Origin: an uncultured Collinsella sp. | Lineage (GTDB): Bacteria; Actinomycetota; Coriobacteriia; Coriobacteriales; Coriobacteriaceae | Assembly: GCA_900543275.1 (NCBI GenBank) | Contig: UQQL01000006.1 | Location: 1-49,533 of the forward strand | Direction: 5' to 3' | DNA length: 49,533 nucleotides | Part shown: in pieces, positions 40,087 to 47,495 of the stretch | Layout of the letters: each line of letters starts with the position of its first letter | How positions within the stretch are numbered: position 1 is the stretch's first letter | Notes under the pieces: generated by a model | What the model saw: the letters and a program-made list of their open reading frames with translations, nothing else | The model's database searches: none | Told to the model about the DNA's origin: nothing | Program-made: the position numbers and the translations under genes

Positions 40087-41133
40087 ATGCAAAAGCCCGC
40101 GTTTGCCTTCCAGTGGCATATTACGGATGAATGCGATCAGCGTTGCAAACATTGCTATATCTTCGCCAACGGTGCCTGCGCTGGTTTTAAGCGCATGCCG
40201 TGGGAGCAGATGGTCGAGGTCGTCGATCAGGCCCAGGCCCTCTGCGAACGCATCGGTCGTCAGCCGTACTTTTACGTTACGGGCGGTGACCCCATACTCC
40301 ATCCCGATTTTTGGCGCCTTGCCAAGCTTTTGCACGAGCGGGGTTTTATGTGGTGCGTGATGGGCAATCCGTTCCATCTGACCGACGAGGTCTGCGCCCG
40401 CATGAAAGAGTTGGGATGCCGCAAATACCAGCTCTCGCTCGATGGACTCGAGAAAACGCACGATTACTTCCGTAAGCCCGGCTCGTTTGTCGAGACCTTG
40501 CGTGCGATTGGGTGCCTTAAGCGCGCGGGTATCTGGGTTGCCGTTATGAACACGGTTTCGAGTATGAATGCCGCCGAGCTGCCGCAGCTCATTGACCTTG
40601 TGGCAAGCCTCGAAGTCGACGTGTTCGCTTTTGGACGATACTGCCCCACCTCGGGCCAAAAGCGTGATGAGTTCCATCTGGAGCCGCTGGAATATCGCGA
40701 CGTGCTGCTGGCCGCGCAAGAGCGTATGGAGTTTCACCAGGCTGCGGGCTGCAAAACGTTCTTCCAGCTCAAAGATCACCTGTGGACGCTTCTTTTGTGG
40801 GAGCAGGGCAAATTCACCATCCCCATGAGCGCCAAGCCTGGCATGATCTATGACGGCTGCCATTGCGGTACGGGCCATATGACGGTGCTGCCTACGGGCG
40901 ACGTCTATGCATGTCGCCGCATGGAGAGCAAGGTGGGCAACGTTGCCGAGAACACGCTCGAGGAGCTGTTCTTTTCGCCGCAGATGGAGGCAAAGCGCGA
41001 CTTTAAAAAGTTCAAGAAGTGCTCCAAATGCGGGCTTTTCGGCTGGTGCCGAGGCTGCCCCGCTGTGGCGTATGGTTACACAGGCGATATGTACGAAGCC
41101 GATCCTCAGTGCTGGAAAGAGATCGAGAAATAG
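40087..41133 (+). CDS. radical SAM/SPASM peptide-modifying enzyme (ACGX-type)
   Basis: ATG 40087 follows AAGGGAG. 348 residues. The radical SAM cluster motif is CDQRCKHC (Cys16, Cys20, Cys23), with the GGE-like motif as VTGGDP and a beta strand FMWCVMGN. The C-terminal SPASM region carries further cluster ligands: CHCGTGHMTVLPTGDVYACRRME, then KCSKCGLFGWCRGCPAVAYGY and a final Cys in DPQCW. SPASM enzymes use extra [4Fe-4S] clusters to hold a peptide while a 5'-deoxyadenosyl radical makes, for example, Cys-to-backbone thioether links. The likely substrate is the ACG-repeat peptide encoded two genes upstream. No peptidase or exporter gene is next to the operon, so the product may stay in the cell or use a remote exporter. 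Confidence 0.88.
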   Translation: MQKPAFAFQWHITDECDQRCKHCYIFANGACAGFKRMPWEQMVEVVDQAQALCERIGRQPYFYVTGGDPILHPDFWRLAKLLHERGFMWCVMGNPFHLTDEVCARMKELGCRKYQLSLDGLEKTHDYFRKPGSFVETLRAIGCLKRAGIWVAVMNTVSSMNAAELPQLIDLVASLEVDVFAFGRYCPTSGQKRDEFHLEPLEYRDVLLAAQERMEFHQAAGCKTFFQLKDHLWTLLLWEQGKFTIPMSAKPGMIYDGCHCGTGHMTVLPTGDVYACRRMESKVGNVAENTLEELFFSPQMEAKRDFKKFKKCSKCGLFGWCRGCPAVAYGYTGDMYEADPQCWKEIEK

Positions 41134-41135
41134 GG

Positions 41136-41260
41136 TAGTCACTGGGGACGCACTTAAATGAGTGGTCATTCAAGGGTAGTCGTTGGGGACGTTCTTAAAC
41201 GGCTAGTCATTCAAGAACGTTCCCAACGGCTGTGTTGTTGAAGAACGCCCCCAACGACTA
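41136..41260. repeat. intergenic palindrome family B, compound copy
   Basis: A partial copy (41136-41176, TAGTCACTGGGGACG and a diverged half) is followed by a full copy (41177-41232) and an extra half-copy ending CCCCCAACGACTA at 41260. The block starts 2 bases after the radical SAM stop codon. Confidence 0.82.
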
Positions 41261-41270
41261 TGTTGCAAAA

Positions 41271-41330
41271 AGCTGTACGCCAGCATCCGAAGATGTCGAA
41301 AAATGTCGACTTTGGATGCTGACGTACACG
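41271..41330. repeat. inverted repeat with TGTACG-CAGCATCC arms
   Basis: TGTACGCCAGCATCCGAAG and its partner at 41310-41328 pair with two mismatches around a TGTCGA-AAAA-TGTCGA centre. It lies between family B repeats and the toxin-antitoxin-like pair. It may be a terminator for the minus-strand pair or an unrelated palindrome. Confidence 0.6.
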
Positions 41331-41348
41331 TTTGGGTTCGGCGGGGGA

Positions 41349-41615
41349 CTAGGCAATCATTGCATCGAGCGTAATGAGCTCTCTGAGTCGCTCCGTGCGT
41401 GTTTGTCCATGACGCTTCGCCTTTGCGTCAAACGCTTCAAGAACCGATTCACCCACACGTGCCGACAAAACAACGCTTGGCTCATCGGAGATCGGCGGCC
41501 TTCCCAACTTGATGGTGCGACCCTTTGGCCACTCATCTTTTTCGTATGCCTCCGAGGCTTTTTCCAGCTCTCCGGGAGCAAACCCCATCATCTTCTCGAG
41601 CTGCTTAGCGTCCAT
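41349..41615 (-). CDS. ribbon-helix-helix antitoxin-like protein
   Basis: ATG at 41615 starts 8 bases after the upstream partner ends. 88 residues. A helical N-terminus (MDAKQLEKMMGFAPGELEKASEAY) is followed by KLGRPPISDEP and a C-terminal ribbon-helix-helix, SVVLSARVGESVLEAFDAKAKRHGQTRTERLRELI. The order toxin-then-antitoxin with an RHH antitoxin that carries GRPP resembles BrnT/BrnA modules. The antitoxin would bind the toxin through its N-terminal part and repress the shared promoter through the ribbon. No homologue was checked. Confidence 0.7.
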   Translation of the reverse strand: MDAKQLEKMMGFAPGELEKASEAYEKDEWPKGRTIKLGRPPISDEPSVVLSARVGESVLEAFDAKAKRHGQTRTERLRELITLDAMIA

Positions 41616-41623
41616 AGCGCCTC

Positions 41624-41890
41624 CTATCGATCGATCCCGATTTCTCTGAGCACCTTGCGCGTAGGAGGGACAAGGGCGTGGTAAATGATGTAACCATCTC
41701 GATCGGGGCAACATCGAGCGACGAGCTCCATGAGACGACTTCTTCTATCAAGTCCAACGAGAACGTAATCGATGCCTCCATTTTCAAGATCACGCCTGAA
41801 CCATGCGAAAGCGGAGTTCCAGGCGCATCTAATATCCGTCTCCGTCAGCCCGTGTTTGAGGGCATGGGGGTGGATCGCAATGAGCTCCAT
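41624..41890 (-). CDS. BrnT-like toxin candidate
   Basis: Start chosen at ATG 41890, with AGAGAGG five bases upstream; an in-frame ATG at 41926 lies upstream of the predicted -10 box, so it cannot be used by that promoter. 88 residues. HPHALKHGLTETDIRCAW, then WFRRDLENGGIDYVLVGLDRRSRLMELVARCCPDRDGYIIYHAL and PPTRKVLREIG give the short helix-strand pattern of small RNase-like toxins such as BrnT. It is encoded just before an RHH protein, 8 bases apart. An identifiable catalytic triad is not visible to me. Toxicity is inference. Confidence 0.65.
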   Translation of the reverse strand: MELIAIHPHALKHGLTETDIRCAWNSAFAWFRRDLENGGIDYVLVGLDRRSRLMELVARCCPDRDGYIIYHALVPPTRKVLREIGIDR

Positions 41891-41901
41891 AAGGGCCTCT
41901 C

Positions 41902-41938
41902 TTTTTGTATACAGTTTTGTAGACAAAAATGCAAGCAG
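41902..41938 (-). promoter_or_regulatory. promoter and palindromic operator of the toxin-antitoxin-like pair
   Basis: On the minus strand TTGCAT (41938-41933) and TATACA (41915-41910) are 17 bases apart. Overlapping the spacer and -10, TTTTTGTATAC (41902-41912) and GTAGACAAAAA (41919-41929) form arms that match at 10 of 11 positions. An RHH antitoxin would bind such a site. The leader to the ATG at 41890 is about 13 bases. Confidence 0.62.
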
Positions 41939-41947
41939 TTAATACTG

Positions 41948-43234
41948 CTAAGCAGCCTGTTTTGATTGAACTTTTCGATGTATGGTCGTCATCGGAGGTT
42001 CCAGCGCTTTTTCACTTTTCAGCTCGGAATGTGAGCGTCCGTTGAACTCCCAGAGGGGAGCGTCTTCATAGACTATTGTGAGGAGCTTGGAGACCTTGAT
42101 TATCTTCGCTTGTTCGTAAAAATCGGGTCGTACGACGATCAATAAAAATTCGGCATCTTCGATTGTTTGTTGTGCTGTCGGCATGCCATTGAGACCAATA
42201 GAGCGCAAGAGCTTTGCCATGATGAAATCAAACTCGTCCTCTCTTGCGTGAAGGCTTGCGGCGCTCAGTTTGGAATCTTTCAAGATATACAGTTTGAGAA
42301 ATTCAACTGCCCGTGTGTAACTGGCATATCCGCAAACGACGTCCTCATAATCGAGCAGTTTAATCGAATGCTGCTTATGGCCAGCGAATATAGCCGTCTT
42401 TCTGCCCTGAACACGTCGTTCGCGCAGTGAACGCATTTCCTTGGTGTACTCGCTATGGCGTTCGTATCTTCGATAAGAATATCCGTAGTCGTCGTAGTAA
42501 TAAGGGTTATCTTCGATCGTGTCGTCTAGTTCTGGCGCTATGAGGTATAGCTCTCCGTCCTTGGATAACATACAGGGGTTGTCGATGCGTCCCGATTCAT
42601 CTTTGATTTTCCAAACGGTTTCATTTACTTCGAATATCGAGACTGGTTTGGGAGCGTATGAATTGTAGAGTTCAACAAACTTCTCGAGCGAAATGATTCC
42701 GCAGGCATCCGTATAAGCGCGGGCAAAGCGCCAAACTTCTTGGTTCGATTCGAGTTCGCGGAATTCCCTGTTGCTGGGAGCATCTTGCGGACTCTGGTAT
42801 CTGGCGTGAAGCGCGATGTGCGATGAGGACCACCTGTTGTCGGCCGCGACGTTCATGAGCTCTAGGCGCAGGTGCTCGTTTGCGACGCGAGCGAGCGACT
42901 CATAGTGAGTTAGGTCAAGCTCTGATCGAAAAGGAGCGCCTTTGGGAACAGCGCGAGCGAGCTTAATGCAGCGTGTGAGATAGGATTGTCCTAGGCGGGG
43001 GCCATAGTGCTTGTGTAGATGAGCGCCGACGGGGGAGAGCAGTCCTTTGAGATTGGTAACGGGATATCCGGCAGTCTCTTGTTCGAGACGGCGCCCGATG
43101 AGCAATGCCCCCTCAAGCGAAGTCTCATGATCGATGCCCTTTTGATTGAGACTCTTGGCTTCAACGATTCTGCTGATATCTGAGCGGGCGCTTGAAACGG
43201 TGTCGGACGTAAAGGTGGGGATCTTTTTAGCCAT
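41948..43234 (-). CDS. 428-residue protein of unknown function with DUF1016-like N-terminal part
   Basis: ATG at 43234 has AGGAG ten bases upstream. I do not recognise a full-length family. Residues about 60-170 read like the winged-helix DUF1016/YhcG N-terminal domain: LKGLLSPVGAHLHKHYGPRL, then SYLTRCIKLARAVP ... LTHYESLARVANEHLRLELMNVAADNRW. The middle has the acidic/aromatic stretch NPYYYDDYGYSYRRYERH. The C-terminal third (from about 275) is mixed alpha/beta with no catalytic motif that I can name and a basic end. Codon use is less GC-rich than most neighbours, and it sits beside a toxin-antitoxin-like pair and repeats, all consistent with a recently gained accessory gene. An SOS-box-like site lies about 215 bases upstream. 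A role in defence is possible but unproven. Confidence 0.6.
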   Translation of the reverse strand: MAKKIPTFTSDTVSSARSDISRIVEAKSLNQKGIDHETSLEGALLIGRRLEQETAGYPVTNLKGLLSPVGAHLHKHYGPRLGQSYLTRCIKLARAVPKGAPFRSELDLTHYESLARVANEHLRLELMNVAADNRWSSSHIALHARYQSPQDAPSNREFRELESNQEVWRFARAYTDACGIISLEKFVELYNSYAPKPVSIFEVNETVWKIKDESGRIDNPCMLSKDGELYLIAPELDDTIEDNPYYYDDYGYSYRRYERHSEYTKEMRSLRERRVQGRKTAIFAGHKQHSIKLLDYEDVVCGYASYTRAVEFLKLYILKDSKLSAASLHAREDEFDFIMAKLLRSIGLNGMPTAQQTIEDAEFLLIVVRPDFYEQAKIIKVSKLLTIVYEDAPLWEFNGRSHSELKSEKALEPPMTTIHRKVQSKQAA

Positions 43235-43449
43235 AACAATGCACTCCTGTGTGACTCACGGATAACGGAAACGTTTGATTGTGAGTGCCGTTCTTTGATG
43301 GCGACGGCGAACAGGAGCGCAGCCTGTCTGAGATGGACGAGTGCGGTAACCACCGATCTTACTTACCGAGCTCGCTCCAGCGTGTCATTGGGGACCTCCG
43401 CGGGAGCTCTCGACCAGCCTCATGCCTTGAGGCGAGTATAGCATATAAG

Positions 43450-43462
43450 CAAACGTATGTTC
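43450..43462 (-). promoter_or_regulatory. SOS-box-like site upstream of the unknown 428-residue gene
   Basis: On the minus strand GAACATACGTTTG fits the Gram-positive LexA consensus CGAAC-RNRY-GTTYG at all positions within the listed 13 bases; the preceding base is A instead of C. A TATACT box lies just downstream. The site is 216 bases before the start codon, longer than usual for LexA control. Confidence 0.45.
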
Positions 43463-43490
43463 TATAAACTGAGAAACTGAATTCCTACCT

Positions 43491-43551
43491 ACTCATTTAA
43501 GTACGTCCCCAATGAGTGAAACTACTCATTTAAGTGCGTCCCCAATGAGTG
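43491..43551. repeat. family B half-repeats, two direct copies
   Basis: ACTCATTTAAGTACGTCCCC plus AATGAGTG (43491-43518), then 5 bases, then the same with GTGCG for GTACG (43524-43551). The end abuts the stop codon of the glutaredoxin gene. ACTCATT and AATGAGT make each copy a small hairpin. Confidence 0.85.
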
Positions 43552-43797
43552 CTAGAGCAGGTTCTCCTGTACCCATGCGATGATGTCACTCGATTCGTAG
43601 AGTGGTTTGCCGTCGATGAATAGGCAGGGGACCTGGCGCTTGCCGCCGACGGCGATGAGCGTCTGCTCGGCATCGGGGTCGGTCGAGATATTGCGCTCGG
43701 GGATGGCCACGCCGTTATCGGCCAGGAAGCGCTTGACCTTTATGCAATACGGGCAGCCGGTCATAACGTACAACACGAGCTCGTGATCAGTAGCCAT
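43552..43797 (-). CDS. glutaredoxin-like thiol-disulfide protein
   Basis: ATG at 43797 follows GGAGACTT; the frame is open upstream without a ribosome site. 81 residues of the glutaredoxin/NrdH fold: LVLYVMTGCPYCIKVKRFL with redox pair CPYC (about 15-18), cis-Pro in GKRQVPCLFIDGKPLYES, and SSDIIAWVQENL. The CPYC active site is typical of dithiol glutaredoxins. It could supply electrons to reductases or reduce protein disulfides in the cytosol. It lies 51 bases downstream of the XRE-TipAS regulator on the same strand and may be co-transcribed with it. The stop codon abuts family B half-repeats. Confidence 0.9.
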   Translation of the reverse strand: MATDHELVLYVMTGCPYCIKVKRFLADNGVAIPERNISTDPDAEQTLIAVGGKRQVPCLFIDGKPLYESSDIIAWVQENLL

Positions 43798-43848
43798 AAG
43801 TCTCCAATCGGTTGAGGTTTCGATTGAAATACCCAAAGCCGCTGCGGT

Positions 43849-44676
43849 CTATGCGTGAGCCGATGACGACTCGATCGCCTGAACCAGAAACGCCGTGGCG
43901 CCGGCGCCGCAGGGCTTGTCGTAGTAGTCGATAAAGCGCTGATCGGCAAGATAGCCGTGGGCGAGGCCCAGGTATGCTTCGTCTTGGGGTTCGTGTCCCC
44001 AGTTAAGGCCAATCCATCGACGGTGCATTGCGACAAGCTTGCGCGCCTCGCTTCCATCCGGTTCGCCGTCGCCCATGGCGATCGAGAGCTGGCCCAGAAT
44101 AGCGCGTTCAAGTTCCTTCATGTCGTTCCATGTCTCGGGGTCCATGTCCAGCAGTGCCTCGTTTGCTGCATCGACGGCCTCGTCGCCATAGCGCGCCCGC
44201 GCCTCGGCACCGTAGCGCTCCTCGTTTTCCTGCACGGTGCGCCAGCGCTCCAATTGCGGCAGCACGGCGCCCATGAGCGAGACGGCTTCGTCGAGCGACA
44301 TACCGGTGTTTTGTGCCAGGCGCGGGGCGCAATCCTCAATCATGGCCTCCATCGTGGTCTCGTAGGTGTACTTGCCGTGGTCGTAGCACCACTTGCAGTA
44401 ATGGTCGGTCGTTGCGCCGTGAGCATCGGTGCCGCAGTCGTCGGGCGTGAGTATCATGCCGCAGCTCTGGCAATAGTGCTCGGGCATTTCGAGCAGGTGG
44501 GACAGCGGTTCTCCGGTTATGGCGGCAATGAGCTTCATCATGTCGATGCCCGGCGTGACTTCGCCGCGTTCCCAACGGCTGACGGCTTGGCGTGTGACGA
44601 AGAGCTTGGCGGCGAGTTGCTCTTGGGTGAGATTGTTGTCGCGGCGGATGGCGATGAGCTTTTCTGCAAAGGCCAT
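43849..44676 (-). CDS. XRE regulator with zinc ribbon and TipAS-like ligand domain
   Basis: 275 residues; the start at ATG 44676 has AAAGGAG close upstream. The N-terminal XRE helix-turn-helix (1-60) contains LTQEQLAAKLFVTRQAVSRW followed by ERGEVTPGIDMMKLIAAI. A zinc ribbon follows with YCQSCGMIL ... HYCKWCYDHGKYTYE (about 68-105). The C-terminal 170 residues are helical with ARYGDEAVDAANEALLDMDP and GLNWGHEPQDEAYLGLAHGYLADQRFIDYYDK, the pattern of the TipAS drug-binding domain known from thiostrepton-sensing MerR regulators. So one chain joins an XRE reader to an antibiotic-recognition module. It is divergent from trmO. The drug or peptide sensed is unknown; regulation of the glutaredoxin gene downstream is possible. 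Confidence 0.85.
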   Translation of the reverse strand: MAFAEKLIAIRRDNNLTQEQLAAKLFVTRQAVSRWERGEVTPGIDMMKLIAAITGEPLSHLLEMPEHYCQSCGMILTPDDCGTDAHGATTDHYCKWCYDHGKYTYETTMEAMIEDCAPRLAQNTGMSLDEAVSLMGAVLPQLERWRTVQENEERYGAEARARYGDEAVDAANEALLDMDPETWNDMKELERAILGQLSIAMGDGEPDGSEARKLVAMHRRWIGLNWGHEPQDEAYLGLAHGYLADQRFIDYYDKPCGAGATAFLVQAIESSSAHA

Positions 44677-44816
44677 GACGGCTCCTTTCTGCTGTTTGTT
44701 GCTTTAAGCATACGCGGCGGCCGGCACCCTTCCAAGCAACCGTTGGTTGCACGACGGGGACCGCGGCGAAGAATTGCGCGCAACACCCCACGCCTCCATG
44801 CCGTACAATGACCGGC

Positions 44817-45554
44817 ATGGAACCTATTGCACACATACATACCGACCTGCCGCAGAAGTTCGGCATCCCACGCAACAGCTTTTTGGCGCCCCATCTGCAG
44901 GGACGCATCGTCTTTGAGCCGGAATTTGCCTCCAACGCTGCAGTTGAGGGTCTGGACTCCTTCTCTCACCTATGGCTGCTATGGTGCTTCGAAAACGGAA
45001 CGCCCGGCGGCACGGCTAAGGACATAGCCGCCGATGCCAAAACGCAGGACAGGTCCGGCACCAACGCAAAATGGTCGAAAACCGTGCGCCCACCGCGTCT
45101 GGGTGGAGCCGAACGCGTGGGCGTGTTTGCCACGCGCAGTCCGTTTCGCCCTAATCCCATCGGGCTCACCTGCGTCAAGCTTGATCGTGTCGAGCTCACT
45201 GACGAGGGCCCCATCATCCATGTGCTGGGGGCCGATCTGCGCGATGGCACGCCCATCTACGACATTAAGCCCTACATTCCGTTTGCCGACTGTCACCCGG
45301 ATGCGACGGGCGGCTGGATTGAGGATGCTCCGTGGCAAGAGCTCGACGTCGAGTTTCCGCAAGCGCTGCAGGATATGGTCCCGCCCGCAAAGCTCCCCGG
45401 CTTGGTCGAGGTCCTTCGCCAAGATCCGCGCCGCGCGGGTAGCAAGTACGAGCCAAACCGCATTTACCACTTGGCTTACGCCGGGTTCGACATATCCTTT
45501 ACGGTCGACGGAACCAGGTTGACGGTAACCGCCGTCAACGACGCGCAAGACTAA
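44817..45554 (+). CDS. trmO: tRNA (N6-threonylcarbamoyladenosine37-N6)-methyltransferase TrmO
   Basis: 245 residues from ATG 44817 (MEPIAHIHTDLPQKFGIPR); ATG 44808 is an alternative and neither has a clear ribosome site. TrmO uses S-adenosylmethionine to methylate t6A at position 37 of some tRNAs and has its own beta-barrel fold. Motifs: LEGLDSFSHLWLLWCF-like segment (VEGLDSFSHLWLLWCFEN), RPPRLGGAERVGVFATRSPFRPNPIGLTCVKL and GADLRDGTPIYDIKPYIPFAD, the last holding the SAM and catalytic residues. The C-terminal segment (NRIYHLAYAGFDISFTVDG) is the small domain. It is divergent from the XRE-TipAS gene. The call is firm. Confidence 0.92.
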   Translation: MEPIAHIHTDLPQKFGIPRNSFLAPHLQGRIVFEPEFASNAAVEGLDSFSHLWLLWCFENGTPGGTAKDIAADAKTQDRSGTNAKWSKTVRPPRLGGAERVGVFATRSPFRPNPIGLTCVKLDRVELTDEGPIIHVLGADLRDGTPIYDIKPYIPFADCHPDATGGWIEDAPWQELDVEFPQALQDMVPPAKLPGLVEVLRQDPRRAGSKYEPNRIYHLAYAGFDISFTVDGTRLTVTAVNDAQD

Positions 45555-45665
45555 CCTGCCATTCGTCCGCACCCGTCAAATTAAGCGCCAAACCCCGCGC
45601 CAAAACCGCCCGCGCTGGTGGACAATAACGCCTACCAAAACAATCACTTTGCACGGGAGCTCAGC

Positions 45666-46877
45666 ATGAAATACGACTTCAGCTCGCTTATCGACCGCCA
45701 CGGCATGGACTCTATCGCTGTTGACTCTTGGGGTGAGATCCCCGGCATGGCTCCGAACGCACCCGATGAGGGCTTCGACCGCATCCCCATGTGGGTAGCG
45801 GACATGAACTTTGCCACGGTGCCCACGGTCCAGGAGCACATCATTCAGCGCGCCCAGCATCCCATGTTTGGCTATTTCGATCCGCGCCCCGAGTACTTCG
45901 ACCGTATCATCGAATGGCAGAACCGCCGCAACGGTGTTAAGGGCCTGCTCCCTGAGCATATCGGCTACGAGAACGGCGTGCTGGGCGGCGTCGTATCGAC
46001 GCTGCGCGCGTATGTCCAGCCGGGCGATGCGGTGCTGGTCCACAGTCCCACCTACAGCGGCTTTACCAAGTCCATCGAGGCCGCGGGCTATCGCATTGTC
46101 CACAGCCCGCTTAAGCTCGACGATCGGGGCGTGTGGCGCATGGACTTTGATGACATGGAGCGCAAGCTCGTCCAAAACCACATCCATGCCGCGGTGTTCT
46201 GCTCGCCGCACAATCCTTGCGGCCGCGTATGGGAGCACGACGAGATCGAACGTGCCATGGACATCTATCGCCAGCACGATTGCGTGGTGATCTCGGATGA
46301 GATTTGGTCCGATATCATCCTGCCGGGTCACAGGCATATCCCGACGCAGTCGGTGAGCGAGGATGCCCGCATGCGCACGGTTGCCCTCTACGCGCCCAGC
46401 AAGACGTTTAACCTGGCGGGCCTGGTCGGCAGCTACCACATCATCTATAACGAGACGCTGCGCGACCGCGTGTGCGCCGTGTCCAACAAGACTCACTACA
46501 ACGAGATGAACGTCCTCTCCATGCATGCGCTTATCGGTGCCTACCAGCAGCAGGGCTACGAGTGGGTCGATGAGCTCAATGAGGTCATCGAGGGCAACGT
46601 CGACTACTTCTGCAATTACGTGGACAAGCATTTTGCGGGCGTGTCCTATTCGCGTCCGCAGGGCACGTACATGGTGTTCCTGGACTGCACAGCGTGGTGC
46701 CGCGAGCATGGCCGCGATATTCAGTGGCTGCTCGACGAGGGCGCTCGTGTGGGCGTGGGGTATCAGGACGGCCGCCCGTTCCACGGGCCCTGCCACATTC
46801 GCGTGAATCTGGCACTGCCCCTTTCGCGGGTAAAGGAGGCGTGTGAGCGCCTGGACCGCTACGTTTTTGGGGTATAG
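45666..46877 (+). CDS. MalY/PatB-type PLP-dependent aminotransferase / cystathionine beta-lyase
   Basis: ATG at 45666 with GGGAG nine bases upstream. 403 residues of the class I/II aminotransferase fold. Conserved blocks: RIPMWVADMNFATVPTVQEHI, HPMFGYFDPRPEYFDRIIEW, then YENGVLGGVVSTLRAYVQPGDAVLV, FCSPHNPCGRVW, VVISDEIWSDIILPG and the PLP lysine in YAPSKTFNLAGL. This order and the WVADMxF opening are typical of the MalY/PatB subgroup, which cleaves C-S bonds of cystathionine-like amino acids; some are regulators of transport operons. No partner gene is next to it. It ends with a strong bidirectional terminator. Confidence 0.9.
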   Translation: MKYDFSSLIDRHGMDSIAVDSWGEIPGMAPNAPDEGFDRIPMWVADMNFATVPTVQEHIIQRAQHPMFGYFDPRPEYFDRIIEWQNRRNGVKGLLPEHIGYENGVLGGVVSTLRAYVQPGDAVLVHSPTYSGFTKSIEAAGYRIVHSPLKLDDRGVWRMDFDDMERKLVQNHIHAAVFCSPHNPCGRVWEHDEIERAMDIYRQHDCVVISDEIWSDIILPGHRHIPTQSVSEDARMRTVALYAPSKTFNLAGLVGSYHIIYNETLRDRVCAVSNKTHYNEMNVLSMHALIGAYQQQGYEWVDELNEVIEGNVDYFCNYVDKHFAGVSYSRPQGTYMVFLDCTAWCREHGRDIQWLLDEGARVGVGYQDGRPFHGPCHIRVNLALPLSRVKEACERLDRYVFGV

Positions 46878-46898
46878 GGGGCGCTCGATTCGAGTGCT

Positions 46899-46941
46899 GC
46901 CCCATGCGCCCACGCCGTCAAAATGCGTGGGCGCATGGGGC
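46899..46941. terminator. bidirectional terminator
   Basis: Perfect 17-base arms (GCCCCATGCGCCCACGC and its complement) around 9 bases lie between convergent genes; a T-run (GTTTTT) follows further on at 46951-46956. Confidence 0.85.
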
Positions 46942-46973
46942 GCAGAGGGTAGCGAGCGCGTTTTTCGCATTCG

Positions 46974-47453
46974 CTACTTTTCCTGAATCTGCTTGCCGCA
47001 AAGATGCTCAATCGAAATCTCGTAGAGTTGGACGCCCTTGATGTCTTTGGCGATTTCTTCCTCGACTTCTTCGGCAGAAGGGTAGTACTTAAGCGCGAGC
47101 TGGCGGACTTTGTCCTCGATAAACGCAGGCGCTTCATCTACCAGGCGGCAACGGCCAAAGACCACGGTGCTCATGACGTAAGGAGCCCAGTCGCCGTCCT
47201 TGTACCACTCGTTGCCGTAAACGGTAAAGCAGACTTTATCGTCACGCCTGAGCGAATCGACCTTGTGGCCGGCCTTGGCGCCATGGAAATAAATCTTGTC
47301 GTGCTCGGCGTCAAAGAAGTAGTTGACGGGAATGGCATAGGGGTAGCCATCATCGCCGTTGACGGCAAAGACGCCGCGCTTACAGGTGGCGAGCAACTCG
47401 CGCGCTTCCTCGTCAGTGATGGCGCGTTTCTTTCGACGTAAGGGCCTAAACAT
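46974..47453 (-). CDS. NimA-like PNPOx-fold flavoprotein
   Basis: ATG at 47453 follows GAAAGGAAG. 159 residues of the pyridoxamine phosphate oxidase-like split barrel: ARELLATCKRGVFAVNGDDG, then YPYAIPVNYFFDAEHDKIYFHGAKAGHKVDSL and VCFTVYGNEWYK. The HGAKAGHK stretch binds the flavin or haem phosphate in this group. The family includes NimA-type nitroimidazole reductases and many haem- or flavin-binding proteins of unknown role in anaerobes. A resistance role cannot be claimed from sequence. It lies 42 bases after the sensor-kinase gene on the same strand. Confidence 0.85.
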   Translation of the reverse strand: MFRPLRRKKRAITDEEARELLATCKRGVFAVNGDDGYPYAIPVNYFFDAEHDKIYFHGAKAGHKVDSLRRDDKVCFTVYGNEWYKDGDWAPYVMSTVVFGRCRLVDEAPAFIEDKVRQLALKYYPSAEEVEEEIAKDIKGVQLYEISIEHLCGKQIQEK

Positions 47454-47495
47454 CGTTGGCTTCCTTTCTGGCTGTGCATGGTGGTTGAGCACAGA

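Larger units (their letters stand above)
43235..43551. other. 317-base gap with repeats and a promoter-like region
   Basis: It holds a fragment of family B (GTCATTGGGGACC near 43384), a TATACT-like minus-strand -10 box near 43440, the SOS-like site at 43450-43462 and two direct copies of the family B half-repeat (43491-43551). No gene with a ribosome site was found. Confidence 0.55.

Noticed and set aside
43491..43551. Short CRISPR-like direct repeat pair
   Set aside because: Only two copies with a 5-base gap, and the same unit occurs singly elsewhere as an intergenic palindrome.
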